DNA from: Edaphobacter aggregans DSM 19364
Lineage (GTDB): Bacteria > Acidobacteriota > Terriglobia > Terriglobales > Acidobacteriaceae
Length of the DNA: 64,000 nucleotides
Reading direction: 5' to 3'
Assembly: GCF_000745965.1 (NCBI RefSeq)
Contig: NZ_JQKI01000019.1
Span: 60,575 to 124,574, forward strand
Notes under the pieces: generated by a model
Told to the model about the DNA's origin: nothing
The model's database searches: none
What the model saw: only the letters and a program-made list of their open reading frames with translations
Position numbers and translations under genes: made by a program
Shown: positions 1 through 11,628 of the stretch, in pieces
How the letters are laid out: every line of letters begins with the position of its first letter
Numbering within the stretch: position 1 is the first letter of the stretch

Positions 1-1702
1 TGGCCAGGAGATCCGGAATCATCAGGCCGCGGCAGAGCAACGGAAGCATCTGCATGTGAACGAAGGATGGCGTTCGGATGCGCGTCCGGTAGGAGCCGGT
101 GCCACCGTCGCTGATGAGGTAGTAGCTGTAGCTGCCCTTGGTTCCCTCGATGACGCCCATGGCCTCTCCGGGCGGGATGACTGGGCCCCAACTGACGCCG
201 AGGAAGTGGTGGATCAGCGTCTCGATGTCGTGCATGGTGCGTGCCTTGGGCGGCGGTGTCGTGAGTGGGTGGTCGGCGTTGCACGGGCCGGAGGGCATGT
301 TGTCGACGCACTGCCGGATGATGCGGAGGCTTTGACGCATCTCCTCGACGTGGATGACGGCGCGGTCGAAGCAGTCGCCGGTTGACCCGACGGGGATATC
401 GAATTCGAGCTGATCGTAGCAGGCGTAGGGCTGCTTCTTGCGGACGTCCCACTCGAGACCGCAGGCGCGAAGGTTCGGCCCGACCATGCCCCACTCCACG
501 GCTTCGCGAATGGTGCAGCCGCCGACGCCCTTTGTGCGCGCTTTGAAGAGGCTATTCCGCAGGACGGTGCGATCGTATTCGTCGAGCTTGGGGGGAAGAT
601 AGGCAAGGAAGTCGCGGAACATGCGGTCCCATCCGTTGGGCAGGTCCTGCGCGACGCCGCCGATGCGGAACCAGTTGGGATGCATACGCGCGCCGCAGAT
701 GGCCTCGACGATGCCGAAGGCTCGTTCGCGGTCGTTGAAGAGGTAGAAGACCGGCGACATCTGGCCGAGGTCCTGCGCGAAGGTGCCGTACCAGACGAGG
801 TGGCTGATGATGCGAAAGAGCTCGGCCATCATCACGCGTATCATCTGCCCGCGCGGAGGCACGGTGATGCCGGCGAGCTTTTCCACGGCGGTCAGGTAGG
901 CGAGATTGTTCATCACGCCGCCAAGATAGTCGACGCGGTCGGTGTAGGGGATGTAGGTGTGCCAGGTCTGGCGCTCGCCCATCTTCTCTGCGCCGCGATG
1001 ATGGAAGCCGATGTCGGGCACGGCGTCGACGATCACTTCGCCGTCAAGTTGGAGGGCGATGCGCAGAACGCCATGGGTGCCGGGGTGTTGCGGGCCAACG
1101 TTCAGGAAGAGGAAGTCGAGGCCATCGTGCTCGCGAGACATGCCCCACTCCTCGGGGCGGAATTGCAGGGCCTGCTGCTCGGCGTCCTCCTTTTCAGTGG
1201 TCAGGCGGAACGGCCCCATCTCGGTGGCACGGGCGGGGTGATCTTTGCGCAGAGGATGGCCGGACCAGGAGCGCGGCATGAGGATGCGCTCGAGATGCGG
1301 ATGACCGTCGAAGACGACACCGAACATGTCCCACACCTCGCGCTCGTACCAGTTGGCGGCCGGGAAGATATCGGTGATGGTGGGGAGCACAGGCTGGCCA
1401 TCGCTGAGCGCGACCTTCAGCCGGACGTAGGAGTTTCGCTCGTAGGAGTAGAGGTGATAGACGACGCTGAAGTCGCTTGGGGGCTGATCGTCGCGATGGA
1501 TGCGGCCGCGTTCATCGATAGCCGTCAGGTCGAAGAGCATCGTGTATGGGAGGGGGACGTTGAAGCGAAGGGAGCGGATCGTCTCGTGGATGTTGTTCTT
1601 CGCGACCCAGAAGGTCGGAATGTCGTCGCGAACCGATTGAGGCGCAGCGGTATCCCCCAGCTCCTGTTGCAGTTCCTGTTCGAGGACGAACCCGCTTGCC
1701 AT
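1..1702 (-). CDS. nuoCD: NADH-quinone oxidoreductase subunits C and D, fused (partial)
   Basis: Peripheral-arm subunits of respiratory complex I at the cytoplasmic face of the membrane, near the quinone site. Reading the minus strand from the ATG at 1702, one uninterrupted frame gives a NuoC domain (about residues 20-175, with [13 protein letters not shown]) and then a NuoD domain starting at [15 protein letters not shown]. It continues through [11 protein letters not shown], a typical NuoD tract, to [13 protein letters not shown]. No stop separates the domains, so this is the fused NuoCD form. About 567 residues are present; fused family members run near 590, so only the extreme C-terminus is cut by the window edge. 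The start is 18 nt after the nuoB stop, in an operon with nuoA and nuoB. Confidence 0.93.
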   Translation of the reverse strand, partial: MASGFVLEQELQQELGDTAAPQSVRDDIPTFWVAKNNIHETIRSLRFNVPLPYTMLFDLTAIDERGRIHRDDQPPSDFSVVYHLYSYERNSYVRLKVALSDGQPVLPTITDIFPAANWYEREVWDMFGVVFDGHPHLERILMPRSWSGHPLRKDHPARATEMGPFRLTTEKEDAEQQALQFRPEEWGMSREHDGLDFLFLNVGPQHPGTHGVLRIALQLDGEVIVDAVPDIGFHHRGAEKMGERQTWHTYIPYTDRVDYLGGVMNNLAYLTAVEKLAGITVPPRGQMIRVMMAELFRIISHLVWYGTFAQDLGQMSPVFYLFNDRERAFGIVEAICGARMHPNWFRIGGVAQDLPNGWDRMFRDFLAYLPPKLDEYDRTVLRNSLFKARTKGVGGCTIREAVEWGMVGPNLRACGLEWDVRKKQPYACYDQLEFDIPVGSTGDCFDRAVIHVEEMRQSLRIIRQCVDNMPSGPCNADHPLTTPPPKARTMHDIETLIHHFLGVSWGPVIPPGEAMGVIEGTKGSYSYYLISDGGTGSYRTRIRTPSFVHMQMLPLLCRGLMIPDLLA

Positions 1703-1720
1703 ACAGCACCGCCGTTACCG

Positions 1721-2356
1721 CTAAACGCTATCGGGAGTTCTGAGAACGGTCAGCAGCTGCCGCGCTGCCCGCTTCTCATCCCGCATGGAGGGCATCGGAG
1801 GCCGCTCCACGCCTTGTGGCCCAACAACCCAGCTGAGAGGCCGCTTCTCTTTTCCAATTGCATCGCGCAACAACAAGACGCCTTCCAGAAATGCGTCCGG
1901 TCTTGGAGGACAGCCGGGCACGTACACGTCGACGGGCAGGAACTTGTCCACGCCCTGCACGACGCTGTAGATGTCGTACATGCCGCCGGAGTTGGCGCAG
2001 GAGCCCATGGAGATGACCCAGCGCGGCTCCATCATCTGTTCGTAGAGCCGCTGAATGACGGGCGCCATCTTGATGAAGACGGTTCCGGCGATCACCATGA
2101 GGTCGGCTTCGCGGGGAGTTCCGCGGATGACTTCGGCGCCGAACCGCGAGATGTCGTACTTGCTGGTGATGCTGGTGGCCATCTCGACGAAGCAGCAGGA
2201 GAGGCCGAAGTTGAAGGGCCACACGGAGTTCTTGCGGCCCCAGGCTACGAGGTCGTCGACACGAGAGAGGATCAGCGTGCGGCGAATCGCTTCGTCTGTG
2301 GATTCGGATTGTCTGGCCGGGAGGGAATCACCGGGCCGACTGATCGACCAGCGCAT
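1721..2356 (-). CDS. nuoB: NADH-quinone oxidoreductase subunit B
   Basis: Complex I subunit that carries the terminal 4Fe-4S cluster N2 and passes electrons to quinone. The cluster ligands are visible: the double cysteine in [11 protein letters not shown], the cysteine in [11 protein letters not shown], and [11 protein letters not shown]. The open frame extends further upstream, but that part overlaps nuoA and is not conserved-looking. The ATG at 2356, 14 nt past the nuoA stop, gives 211 residues, a normal NuoB size. Second gene of the nuoA-nuoB-nuoCD operon. A long opposite-strand open frame across this region is composition only. Confidence 0.93.
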   Translation of the reverse strand: MRWSISRPGDSLPARQSESTDEAIRRTLILSRVDDLVAWGRKNSVWPFNFGLSCCFVEMATSITSKYDISRFGAEVIRGTPREADLMVIAGTVFIKMAPVIQRLYEQMMEPRWVISMGSCANSGGMYDIYSVVQGVDKFLPVDVYVPGCPPRPDAFLEGVLLLRDAIGKEKRPLSWVVGPQGVERPPMPSMRDEKRAARQLLTVLRTPDSV

Positions 2357-2370
2357 AACGGCACCATCCG

Positions 2371-2748
2371 TTACGAACTCGCTGCTCGCCTGCTTCCCGG
2401 TCCCCAGTCGAGCGCGCCGACGCGCCCCAGGTAGACGAGGGTTGCAAGCAAGACAGCGATAAACAATGCTGCTTCGGCATAGCCAGTCCATCCGAGTTCA
2501 CGGACGGCTACGGCCCAGGCAAAGATAAAGACTGCTTCCAGATCGAAGATGACAAAGAACATCGCGACCAGATAGAACCTGGCCGACAGGCGCACACGGG
2601 CGGAGCCTTGCGAGAGAATGCCTGATTCGTAGGGAGATCCTGTTGCTCGATTGTTGTGTCGCTGCCCCAGCACGAACGAGAGGCCAAGCATGGCAACAAC
2701 CAGCACGACGACAATGACGAGATAGACAGCCAGCGGCCAAAGGTCCAT
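2371..2748 (-). CDS. nuoA: NADH-quinone oxidoreductase subunit A
   Basis: Small membrane subunit of complex I. The 125 residues hold three hydrophobic segments: an N-terminal one ([15 protein letters not shown]), a central one containing the family signature [19 protein letters not shown], and a C-terminal one. YESG before the second helix is also typical of NuoA. The frame is open upstream, but the ATG at 2748 matches family length and follows GAGG and AAGGA tracts that can serve as ribosome sites. First gene of the nuo operon. The promoter should lie in the 291-bp gap shared with the divergent kinase gene. Confidence 0.93.
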   Translation of the reverse strand: MDLWPLAVYLVIVVVLVVAMLGLSFVLGQRHNNRATGSPYESGILSQGSARVRLSARFYLVAMFFVIFDLEAVFIFAWAVAVRELGWTGYAEAALFIAVLLATLVYLGRVGALDWGPGSRRAASS

Positions 2749-3039
2749 TGTCCTTCGCCTCGATGCGGCCCGTCCGCGCCACATCGCAAGCAAGTATGAA
2801 GGAGGTCAATGAGATTCGCAACTCTCTTGATGCGATTTCGGTTTTCCGGGAACGGGAACGACCTTCGACGAGTCGACTTGCTTCGGTCCACGCTGGTGCA
2901 GACGCGGCAGCGGATTTGCGGCATCTTTGATGCGCCGAGACTCGACCTTTGCCTATAAAAACGCCGGACAAGAGCATATGATTGGTGATTAATTGCCAGA
3001 TTTAAAAGGGCCCTGATTCCGGCGGTTCCGCGCTATTCC

Positions 3040-6000
3040 ATGCAGAAAGGCGCGATAGCCCCGCGGCTGACCATTCCAATGAGCGAAGATGGCGGAATCC
3101 GGCGAAAGGAAGAACCCCGGTGGACCGGTGCTGCCGGCGTTCGGACTCCGTCCGGGGAGAGTTCTTCAGAACAGCCGACCCTGCTGAACGTCGATGCCAG
3201 GGAGGTCTACTCGAAGAGTGCCGGCACTGAGCCGACTGTCTTCGGCACGCCGTCGCTCTCCGGCGGGGCACCTCCTCCGAGCCTACCGCTTCTGGAACCG
3301 GGCACGACGATCGGCGGCCGCTACGAGATCCTCGAGATGCTCGGCGTCGGCGGGATGGGCGAGGTCTATAAGGCCCGGGACCTCGCGCTGGGGCGCATGG
3401 TGGCCTTGAAGGTGATCCGGCCGGAGCTGGTGCGCAATGCTGCGATCATCGATCGCTTCAAACAGGAGATACTGCTCTCGAGCACGGTCACGCACAAGAA
3501 CGTCATCCGCATCTACGACCTCGGTGAAGCCGATGGGATGAAGTTCATCACGATGGAGTACGTCGAGGGACGGGACCTTCGTGCAGTCCTTCACGATCGA
3601 GGCAAGTTCAGCGTTACCGACGCGATCGCGATCGTGCGGCAGGTCTGTTACGCGCTCGAGGCCGCGCACGCCGCGGGCGTGATCCACCGCGACCTGAAGC
3701 CCCAGAACATCATGTGCGAGCCCAGTGGGCGCATCCTCGTGATGGACTTTGGACTGGCGCGCACGCTGGACGACACCGGTCTGACGCAGTCCGGCAACCT
3801 GGTGGGGACGCTTGAGTATATGTCGCCGGAGCAGGCGCTGGCCAAGGACATCGATCAGCGATCGGACCTGTTCGCGCTGGGCATCCTCTTCTACGAGCTT
3901 CTGAGCGGACGGGCGCCGTTCCAGGCGCACAGCGCGGTCGCCAGCCTGATTCTTCGCACGCAGGAGAGCGTGGAGCCGCTCAGCCATCTTGACCCGGAGA
4001 TTCCCGAGGGCCTGTCGAACATCGTCTCGAAGTGCCTGGAGCGGGAGGTCGATCTTCGCTATCAAAGCGCCTCCGAGCTTCGCGCCGATCTCGATGCTTA
4101 TGAGGGCGGCGGTGTTCCTGCGGCGGCAAGCCTTACCTTCCGGTCTGTCTCGCCGCCTTCGTCGAAGATCGCTGCGATTCGTGCGGAGCCGTGGAAGTGG
4201 GGCGCAGTTGCCGCTGCGGTAGTTGTAGCTCTTGCGCTGCTCGGCTTCCTGTATCGCGACAGGATCGGCGGGCGGGCGCGCCCGCAATCCGCAGCGGCGA
4301 CGCCGGGCATCTCGCTTGCGGTGTTTCCGCTTCGCAACGCCTCGGGCATCTCCAGCCTGGACTGGATGAGCGCGAGCCTGGCGGACATGATCAGCACGGC
4401 GATCGGCCAGTCCGCACAACTTCGTACGGTGTCGCCGGAGCGGATGCGCCAGGTCTTCGGAGACCTGCGGCTTACACCGGAGTCGACGATCGATGAGCCT
4501 ACGCTGCGCAGGATTGCGGAGTTTGCCTCGGCCGACACCACGGTCTCGGGCCAGTACACACGGATTGGCGATCAGCTCTACATCGAGGTCGCGATCGAGG
4601 ACCTGAAGAACGGTCACTCCACGACGCTGAAGGCGCAATCTCTCGAGAAGGATCTTCCGAGGACGATCAACAATCTGGCCGATTCGATTCGCAAGAATCT
4701 TGCGCTCTCCTCGTCGGCTATGAAGGAGGTCGAGGCGCAGTCGCTTCAGCCGACCTCGGCCTCGGTGGATGCCCTGCGGGAGTACAACGAGGCCCTGGCG
4801 ATGACGCGGGCGGGAAGAAACATCGACGCGCAGAGCCGGCTCTCGGCTGCGGTGGATGCCGACTCGCGCTTTGCGCTGGCCTATGCGCTGCTGAGTCACG
4901 TAAAGGCCGAGCTTGGCTACCAGGCCGAGGCGGAGCAGATCTCCCGTCGCGCGGTGGAGCTTGCCGAGAGCCAGAACCTTCCCCCGCTTGCGCGGCGCCT
5001 GACTCAGGCAAACCATCTTCGCGTGACGCGGCAGAACGATAAGGCGATCGCGGCGTACGAGAGCCTCGCGCGCAACCTGCCCGCGGACGAGGACCTGAAG
5101 TATGTGCTCAGCAGCCTGTATATCGAGACGAGCGACTATGAGAAGGCGCGTGCCGAGACCACCAGCCTGCTGCAGGGAGACCCAAAGAGCATTCGCGGCC
5201 TCTGGCAGATGGGTGTTATCGAGCTCACGAGTAACAATCCGCAGGCGGCGCTCGATCCGCTGAACCAGGCGCTGAGCCTTACGATCCAGACCGATAACCA
5301 GGAGTCGAAGGCGCTGGTGCTGCTTGCGATCGGAATCTCATACCGGCTGCTGAACAAGCCGGAGGACGCGCTGCGCAACTACCAGGAGTCGATTGCGATC
5401 AACGAGAGAATCGGGCAGAAGCGGGGCGTTGCGGCGGCGCTGGCGGAGATGGCGCAGGTGCAGGCTGGCTCGGGAGACTCCAACGGAGCGCTGGCCAGCT
5501 ATCAGAAGGGGCTGAAGCTGCTGCGTGAGATCGGCATGACGAAGGAAGTCGGCGACACCCTGATGGACATGGGGACGCTGCTCCTTGACCGCGGTCAGAC
5601 CGACCAGGCGCTGGCTGCCTATCAGGAGGCGCTGCGCACGCAGCGGGAGAGCGGCGACGAGAACTTCGAGGCTCTCTGCCTGAGCAACATCGCTTCGGTG
5701 TACGGATCGCGGGGCGACACGGGAAGCGCGTTGACCTACTACCAGCAGGCTCTGCATCTGCGAGAGAAGCTTGGCGTGCCGGGCTTCATCGCGGAGAGCC
5801 TGATGGGGATGGGCACGACGTACTTTCAGGATGGCCAGTACGATGAGGCGCTCACGTCGCTCGTTCGGGGGCTCGATCTTGCGCGGAAGGCCGACGATAC
5901 GCGCGAAGCCGCGCGCCTCTCGCACCAGATGGGACTGCTGTTTGTGGAGCGAGGCCGCTACGGGGCGGGCATTAGCTCCATGCAGGATGCGCTGAACGGG

Positions 6001-6708
6001 CTGAAGAAGGCCGGCGATCAGAAGAGCCGGGATATGGCCGAGGTTCAGAATGATCTGGCGACGGCGTTTGCCCGCGCCGGTCGACTGAATGAGGCGCAGG
6101 CTCCGCTTGAGAATGCGCAGACCATAGCTCGCGATCTGAAGAGCGACGCGCTGATGGCGGAGGTTCTGAACACACGCGGCGACATCGAGTTCTACGGCGG
6201 CAATTTGTCCGTGGCGAGTCCGCAGTATCAGAAGGCACTGCAGACGATTGGCCGCAAGGACGAGAGAACCATCGTTGCAGAGACGCGGCTGAATCTCGCG
6301 CGGGTGGCGCTGGGACAGGGGCGCGCGAAGGAGGCAGAGAAGTTACTCGCTCCTCTGCTAAGCAAGAGCGAGTACCCGAAGCACCTGTCGCTGGCGATCT
6401 CGACGGCTTACGCTGAGGCTCTGATCCGCAGCAACGAAGCAGCGCGTGCGCGGCAGATATTGCTGGCGGACCTCGGTGATACGGAGAAGGCCGGCATGCG
6501 GCCTCTGACCGCGAACATCTACTACCTGCTGGCGCTTGCAGCGAAGGCCGGTGGAAACCTGGACGATGCTGCAAGCTATAGCCGTCAGGCTGTGAAGGCG
6601 CTGGACGCTGTACGAGCGGAGCCGGGCGGCGACAAGGTTCTCGATCGCGCCGATCTGGGCGCTCTTTACAAGGACTGCAACACCCTGATGGCAACGGCGA
6701 AACACTAA
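3040..6708 (+). CDS. Membrane Ser/Thr protein kinase with TPR repeats
   Basis: PknB-type kinase of 1222 residues. The kinase domain (about 93-355) has a glycine loop GVGGMGEVYKA, VALKV with the ATP-binding Lys124, HRDLKPQN with catalytic Asp218, DFGLA at 236-240 and the activation-segment end EYMSPEQ, so it should be active. A disordered N-terminus of about 85 residues precedes it. A single membrane helix (about 387-404) places the rest outside the cytoplasm. That part starts with an alpha/beta domain resembling FlgO/TolB-N modules (LAVFPLRNASG, about 424-560) and continues as many TPR units to the end. Family knowledge suggests a signalling scaffold; ligand and substrates are unknown. A second ATG at 3079 is possible; neither has a clear ribosome site. 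Confidence 0.9.
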   Translation: MQKGAIAPRLTIPMSEDGGIRRKEEPRWTGAAGVRTPSGESSSEQPTLLNVDAREVYSKSAGTEPTVFGTPSLSGGAPPPSLPLLEPGTTIGGRYEILEMLGVGGMGEVYKARDLALGRMVALKVIRPELVRNAAIIDRFKQEILLSSTVTHKNVIRIYDLGEADGMKFITMEYVEGRDLRAVLHDRGKFSVTDAIAIVRQVCYALEAAHAAGVIHRDLKPQNIMCEPSGRILVMDFGLARTLDDTGLTQSGNLVGTLEYMSPEQALAKDIDQRSDLFALGILFYELLSGRAPFQAHSAVASLILRTQESVEPLSHLDPEIPEGLSNIVSKCLEREVDLRYQSASELRADLDAYEGGGVPAAASLTFRSVSPPSSKIAAIRAEPWKWGAVAAAVVVALALLGFLYRDRIGGRARPQSAAATPGISLAVFPLRNASGISSLDWMSASLADMISTAIGQSAQLRTVSPERMRQVFGDLRLTPESTIDEPTLRRIAEFASADTTVSGQYTRIGDQLYIEVAIEDLKNGHSTTLKAQSLEKDLPRTINNLADSIRKNLALSSSAMKEVEAQSLQPTSASVDALREYNEALAMTRAGRNIDAQSRLSAAVDADSRFALAYALLSHVKAELGYQAEAEQISRRAVELAESQNLPPLARRLTQANHLRVTRQNDKAIAAYESLARNLPADEDLKYVLSSLYIETSDYEKARAETTSLLQGDPKSIRGLWQMGVIELTSNNPQAALDPLNQALSLTIQTDNQESKALVLLAIGISYRLLNKPEDALRNYQESIAINERIGQKRGVAAALAEMAQVQAGSGDSNGALASYQKGLKLLREIGMTKEVGDTLMDMGTLLLDRGQTDQALAAYQEALRTQRESGDENFEALCLSNIASVYGSRGDTGSALTYYQQALHLREKLGVPGFIAESLMGMGTTYFQDGQYDEALTSLVRGLDLARKADDTREAARLSHQMGLLFVERGRYGAGISSMQDALNGLKKAGDQKSRDMAEVQNDLATAFARAGRLNEAQAPLENAQTIARDLKSDALMAEVLNTRGDIEFYGGNLSVASPQYQKALQTIGRKDERTIVAETRLNLARVALGQGRAKEAEKLLAPLLSKSEYPKHLSLAISTAYAEALIRSNEAARARQILLADLGDTEKAGMRPLTANIYYLLALAAKAGGNLDDAASYSRQAVKALDAVRAEPGGDKVLDRADLGALYKDCNTLMATAKH

Positions 6709-6720
6709 CCGTTGCCATCA
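6686..6720. terminator. Inverted repeat between convergent genes
   Basis: A perfect 12-bp inverted repeat (TGATGGCAACGG at 6686-6697 and its complement at 6709-6720) encloses an 11-nt loop that contains the stop codon of the kinase gene. The second arm stops 8 nt short of the opposing gene's stop. There is no T-run on either side, so it may act as a bidirectional but U-poor terminator or as an mRNA 3'-end stabiliser. Confidence 0.55.
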
Positions 6721-6728
6721 AGAGTGGA

Positions 6729-9248
6729 TCAGCGACGCACGAGGGTCTTGGCCGTTGAGGTGTTGTTCCCGGGATGCGGATCGGAGTTGGCGCTTTCGAC
6801 GCTTACCGTATTCGACAGCACGGCGTTCGCCGGCGCCGTTACTTTGACGACGATCTGCACACCGATGCCGCTGAGGGAAGACAGCGAGAGCGGCTTCAAC
6901 TGACCGGCATCGCAGACCACCATGTTCCCCGCCACGGAGCAGGCGCTTGCCTGCGGCGCGTGGCATCCGCCAAACAGCGCGCAGGAGATGTCCTCGAAGC
7001 CGGCGCTGACGAAGGTCGTTCCCGGAGGCAGCGCATCCTTGATCTTGATCCCGACGGCCGTCGAAGGCCCGAAGTTGACGGCCAGCATGTTGTAGGTCAG
7101 CAGCGAGCCTGTCCGAACGGTCGGGGGGGCAAGCTGCAGAATCGACATGTCGGCGGAGGACTGAACCACGTTGTAGGTCAGTTGCGCCGCTGCGCCGGAG
7201 TTGCCTGCGAAGTCTACTGTTGGGACAGTGAGGGTGTGGCTGCCCGGAGTTGATGTGTCCAAGGTGGCGGTCAGGGTTCCGGTGTTCAATGTTCCTGGCG
7301 CTCCGAGCGTCTTTGCGCCGCAGGTCGCTATTCCAGAGCGGTCGTCGGTGCAGGTATAGCTCGCCGTGACCGGCTGATTCAGCACAAATGCGTTCGGTGT
7401 TCCGTTGATGGTCGACGGCTGAGAAGAGAGCGTGAGACCGCCCGGGATCATCGGGGCAACCGTGTCCACGTTGATCGGCACGGTGTAGAACGTGGTTGCC
7501 CATCCCCCATTGCCGACCGCGGTGAACTTAAGCTCCTCGGTGCCGGCGCAGTCCTGGGCGAAGTAGTGGAGGGCATACTGCCCATCCGCGGGCACCGAGA
7601 TGGCCTGCGACGGCGGCACGAACGTAGAAGCTGCCGGCGAGAGAGGATTTGCCGGTGCAGGGCAGCCGGCCGGATTCGTGAGCGTCACGTCACCCGGTAC
7701 CTGGAGCTTCGTTGGGGGAACCGCGTCAACCGTCGAGATGCCGTAGGTGATGCTCTTGATCGGCGAGGGCACGAAGTTCTGGTGGTTGGATACGGTGTCG
7801 GGCAGCATGGGCGGCTCGCTCGACAGCGAGAGGTTGATGTTGTGGCTATTCACCCAGCCCGCGTGCTGTCCCTGCACGGTCACGGTGGTCAGATCTTCGG
7901 GGACCTGGGAGACGGAGATAAAGGTGGAGTTGGGATGCGTGCCGGTGCCGTCGAAGTCCATGTCCGCACTGAAGTCGAGCTGAGCAAAGCCGAGGGCAAA
8001 CTCTGCGTCCTCGCGCGACTCTACAAAGCCGAGCGCGAACAAGGGCGGCCCCGTCATCGATGAGGGGGACGGAGCCGCGGCGAGAGCCGAGGCTCCAGGT
8101 GACGAGAGATTGGTGAGCAGGTTCTGCGGGCAGTCCTCTGCCTGCAATCCGGTCGCGGGATCGAAGCCGCACGGGCCGCCGGTCCAGCCTTCTCCCGCCA
8201 TCAGAAATCCGACGCCCTGGTGGTAGGTCTTTCCGTTCGGCCCGACGATATCCGGCAGGGTGAAGATTGGGCCCGTGAACTTGTCGCTGAAGATCTCATC
8301 GCGAAGTTGCGAGACAGGGCAGAGCGCTCCGACGGACGTCGCTCCCGAACCCACCTGGCAGGTGAGGGTGTACAGCTTGCAGGCAGGCGATCCGTTCAGT
8401 AGCTCGCCGTTGTGGACGAGGCAGCTTGAGGTGGCGAACGATGTTCCGCGCGCGTACTGGCTCTGCCAGAGAGCAGGATCGAGCGGCATGTCGCTGGTGT
8501 TGGGAATGGTGCTGTCGGCGATGCTGACCTGACCGTTCTGTTTGGATTGGGTGAGGTCATAGGTAAAGCCGACGTTCTGTCCGGGTGTCGAGTTGAAGTC
8601 GAAGTCTTGGTTCAGGTCGTCCGGCGAAGGATTGTTGCCCGGGATGGGATTGCCCGTGATCATCGCGGGGCCGGTCACGCCGCTCGAGGTGCAGCTCGTC
8701 ACCAGGTAGAGCGATGCGTTCGCCAGCAGGGATCCCGTGTCCACCACGTCGATCTTCGCCTGTTGCGCGCCATCGACAAAGAGGCTGCTGACGTCGATCG
8801 GTGCAACGCCGAAGGTAGCGGTGTAAGTATCGAGGTCGGAGCCGACGAGATCAAACGCCGCGCTGCGATAGTTCTCGTTGAAGCAGTTGTTCTGCGTGCC
8901 CGACGGGCCCGGCTCGGTGTTTCCTCCACGACAGATATTGGCGGGTGTGCCCGACGCTGAGCCGGTCGTGACTGCGAGGTTGATGTAGTTGTCGACCAGC
9001 ACGCTTCCCGTGCCATCGGGCGTCGAGGAGAGGACAACGTGGATGGGGCCGCTCGCGGCGTCGCATGTCAGGTTCACGGTCGCGCTGTTGAACGTGTTCG
9101 GCTGGCTGCTCGATGTACCGTCGGTCGAGGTCCGAACATGAGTCGAGCCGAAGAGCTTGACGGCATTCTGGGCTTGGGCAAATTCACTCCCACCCAAGAG
9201 AAGTGAAGATGAAACCGCGACGTAGACCAGAAGCCTGCTCTTTGCCAT
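6729..9248 (-). CDS. Secreted DUF11/Ig-like repeat protein
   Basis: An 839-residue exported protein of unknown function. Starting at ATG 9248, preceded by an AGGGGAA ribosome site, it has a signal peptide (MAKSRLLVYVAVSSSLLLGG, cleavage likely after AQA). The body is rich in Thr, Ser, Gly, Asn and Pro and reads like stacked beta-sandwich domains. The final 120 residues match the DUF11 type (SADMSILQLAPPTVRTGSLL and GPSTAVGIKIKDALPPGTTF). Paired cysteines (for example YTCTDDRSGIATC) suggest disulfides outside the cytoplasm. There is no PEP-CTERM or other sorting tail. Family knowledge points to a surface or secreted adhesion-type protein; that role is inferred. The 30 upstream codons in frame are probably not translated. 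Confidence 0.8.
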   Translation of the reverse strand: MAKSRLLVYVAVSSSLLLGGSEFAQAQNAVKLFGSTHVRTSTDGTSSSQPNTFNSATVNLTCDAASGPIHVVLSSTPDGTGSVLVDNYINLAVTTGSASGTPANICRGGNTEPGPSGTQNNCFNENYRSAAFDLVGSDLDTYTATFGVAPIDVSSLFVDGAQQAKIDVVDTGSLLANASLYLVTSCTSSGVTGPAMITGNPIPGNNPSPDDLNQDFDFNSTPGQNVGFTYDLTQSKQNGQVSIADSTIPNTSDMPLDPALWQSQYARGTSFATSSCLVHNGELLNGSPACKLYTLTCQVGSGATSVGALCPVSQLRDEIFSDKFTGPIFTLPDIVGPNGKTYHQGVGFLMAGEGWTGGPCGFDPATGLQAEDCPQNLLTNLSSPGASALAAAPSPSSMTGPPLFALGFVESREDAEFALGFAQLDFSADMDFDGTGTHPNSTFISVSQVPEDLTTVTVQGQHAGWVNSHNINLSLSSEPPMLPDTVSNHQNFVPSPIKSITYGISTVDAVPPTKLQVPGDVTLTNPAGCPAPANPLSPAASTFVPPSQAISVPADGQYALHYFAQDCAGTEELKFTAVGNGGWATTFYTVPINVDTVAPMIPGGLTLSSQPSTINGTPNAFVLNQPVTASYTCTDDRSGIATCGAKTLGAPGTLNTGTLTATLDTSTPGSHTLTVPTVDFAGNSGAAAQLTYNVVQSSADMSILQLAPPTVRTGSLLTYNMLAVNFGPSTAVGIKIKDALPPGTTFVSAGFEDISCALFGGCHAPQASACSVAGNMVVCDAGQLKPLSLSSLSGIGVQIVVKVTAPANAVLSNTVSVESANSDPHPGNNTSTAKTLVRR

Positions 9249-9419
9249 TACATTTCCCCTATTCCTTCCGGAACAGCACATGGAATACAACATGCCTGGA
9301 CTGGCCCGGAAAACCGCCTTATTGCGGGCCCAAAACACAAGTTACGGGGAGGAGGTTCGATGTTCCGCTCTTGGGAAAGTAATGTCAAGATGCAATACTT
9401 TGCCTGCAGGAGGGAAAGA
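9249..9419. promoter_or_regulatory. Divergent promoter region
   Basis: A 171-bp gap between the divergent secreted protein and the dehydrogenase. It must hold both promoters. Two ribosome-site-like tracts face the dehydrogenase: GGAGG at 9351-9355 before an ATG at 9360, and an AGGAGGGAAAG tract directly before the ATG at 9420. No convincing -35/-10 pair was identified by eye. Confidence 0.4.
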
Positions 9420-11015
<1,596 letters not shown>

Positions 11016-11024
11016 GCAAAGGCA

Positions 11025-11054
11025 GAAGGAGCGAGGATCTCTCCTCGCTCCTTC
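11025..11054. terminator. Strong bidirectional hairpin terminator
   Basis: A perfect 13-bp inverted repeat (GAAGGAGCGAGGA at 11025-11037 and its complement at 11042-11054) with a TCTC loop. It sits between the convergent dehydrogenase (stop at 11015) and the PEP-CTERM gene (stop at 11081), where it can serve both strands. No long T-run follows. Confidence 0.7.
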
Positions 11055-11080
11055 GGTACAGCAGGTGTGGTTGTGCAGTT

Positions 11081-11614
11081 CTAAGCAGCGAACTTGCGTG
11101 AGGCGAAGCCGACCAGGCCGAGAGCACCGCTGCCGAACAGCAGCAGCGCCGAGGGCTCAGGCGCAGTGGCAGATGCAACGTTCGCGCTGATGGTGCCGAC
11201 GGAGTTCTTGTTGGTGAGGTCATCGTTGTACGCGTAGAACAACGAAATGGTGTCGAAGTCATTGTCGACTTTGCCCGACGTCAGGCTGCCGTCGTAGTGA
11301 AGACCAGCCAGAGCGCCATTGAAGAACGTCGCCCAGGTCAGCGAGGTGGTATCTGCAAGCGTGAAGATGTCGCCTCCGATGTTGAACGACAGACTGGTGA
11401 TGCGGTTTCCTGAAACTCCAGGCTGAGAGAAGAAATCGAACCCGCTTCCCGGAGTGTCATCCAGAGTGATGGAGCCTGTGCCGCCAGCGACGTTGCCTCC
11501 AATGAGGCCGCCGAAGCTGGTGAGCGTGAGGTTGTAGGTGATGGGCGAGGCGTGGGCTGCAGGAACTACAGCCAGTCCGAGAATCAGAACCAGAGCAGAC
11601 AAGATTTTGCGCAT
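11081..11614 (-). CDS. PEP-CTERM sorting domain protein
   Basis: A 177-residue exported protein. ATG 11614 opens a signal peptide (MRKILSALVLILGLAVVPAA, cut after AHA). The middle is a compact beta-rich domain containing LTLTSFGGLIGG and YNDDL. The C-terminus is a textbook PEP-CTERM tail: APEPSAL, a hydrophobic stretch (LLLFGSGALGLVGFA) and the basic end SRKF. Such tails are processed by exosortase (EpsH/XrtA) in EPS-producing bacteria, so the protein is probably delivered to the surface with exopolysaccharide. No exosortase gene is in this window. The frame is open 47 codons further upstream, but that part is probably untranslated leader. Confidence 0.88.
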   Translation of the reverse strand: MRKILSALVLILGLAVVPAAHASPITYNLTLTSFGGLIGGNVAGGTGSITLDDTPGSGFDFFSQPGVSGNRITSLSFNIGGDIFTLADTTSLTWATFFNGALAGLHYDGSLTSGKVDNDFDTISLFYAYNDDLTNKNSVGTISANVASATAPEPSALLLFGSGALGLVGFASRKFAA

Positions 11615-11628
11615 AAAATTGAGTGGGT

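Noticed and set aside
680..2434. 584-codon open frame on the plus strand
   Set aside because: It lies opposite nuoCD and nuoB, which have clear motifs. The frame stays open only because of GC-rich codon structure.
3283..5016. 577-codon minus-strand frame inside the kinase gene
   Set aside because: Antisense shadow; Arg/Leu-rich with no recognisable domain.
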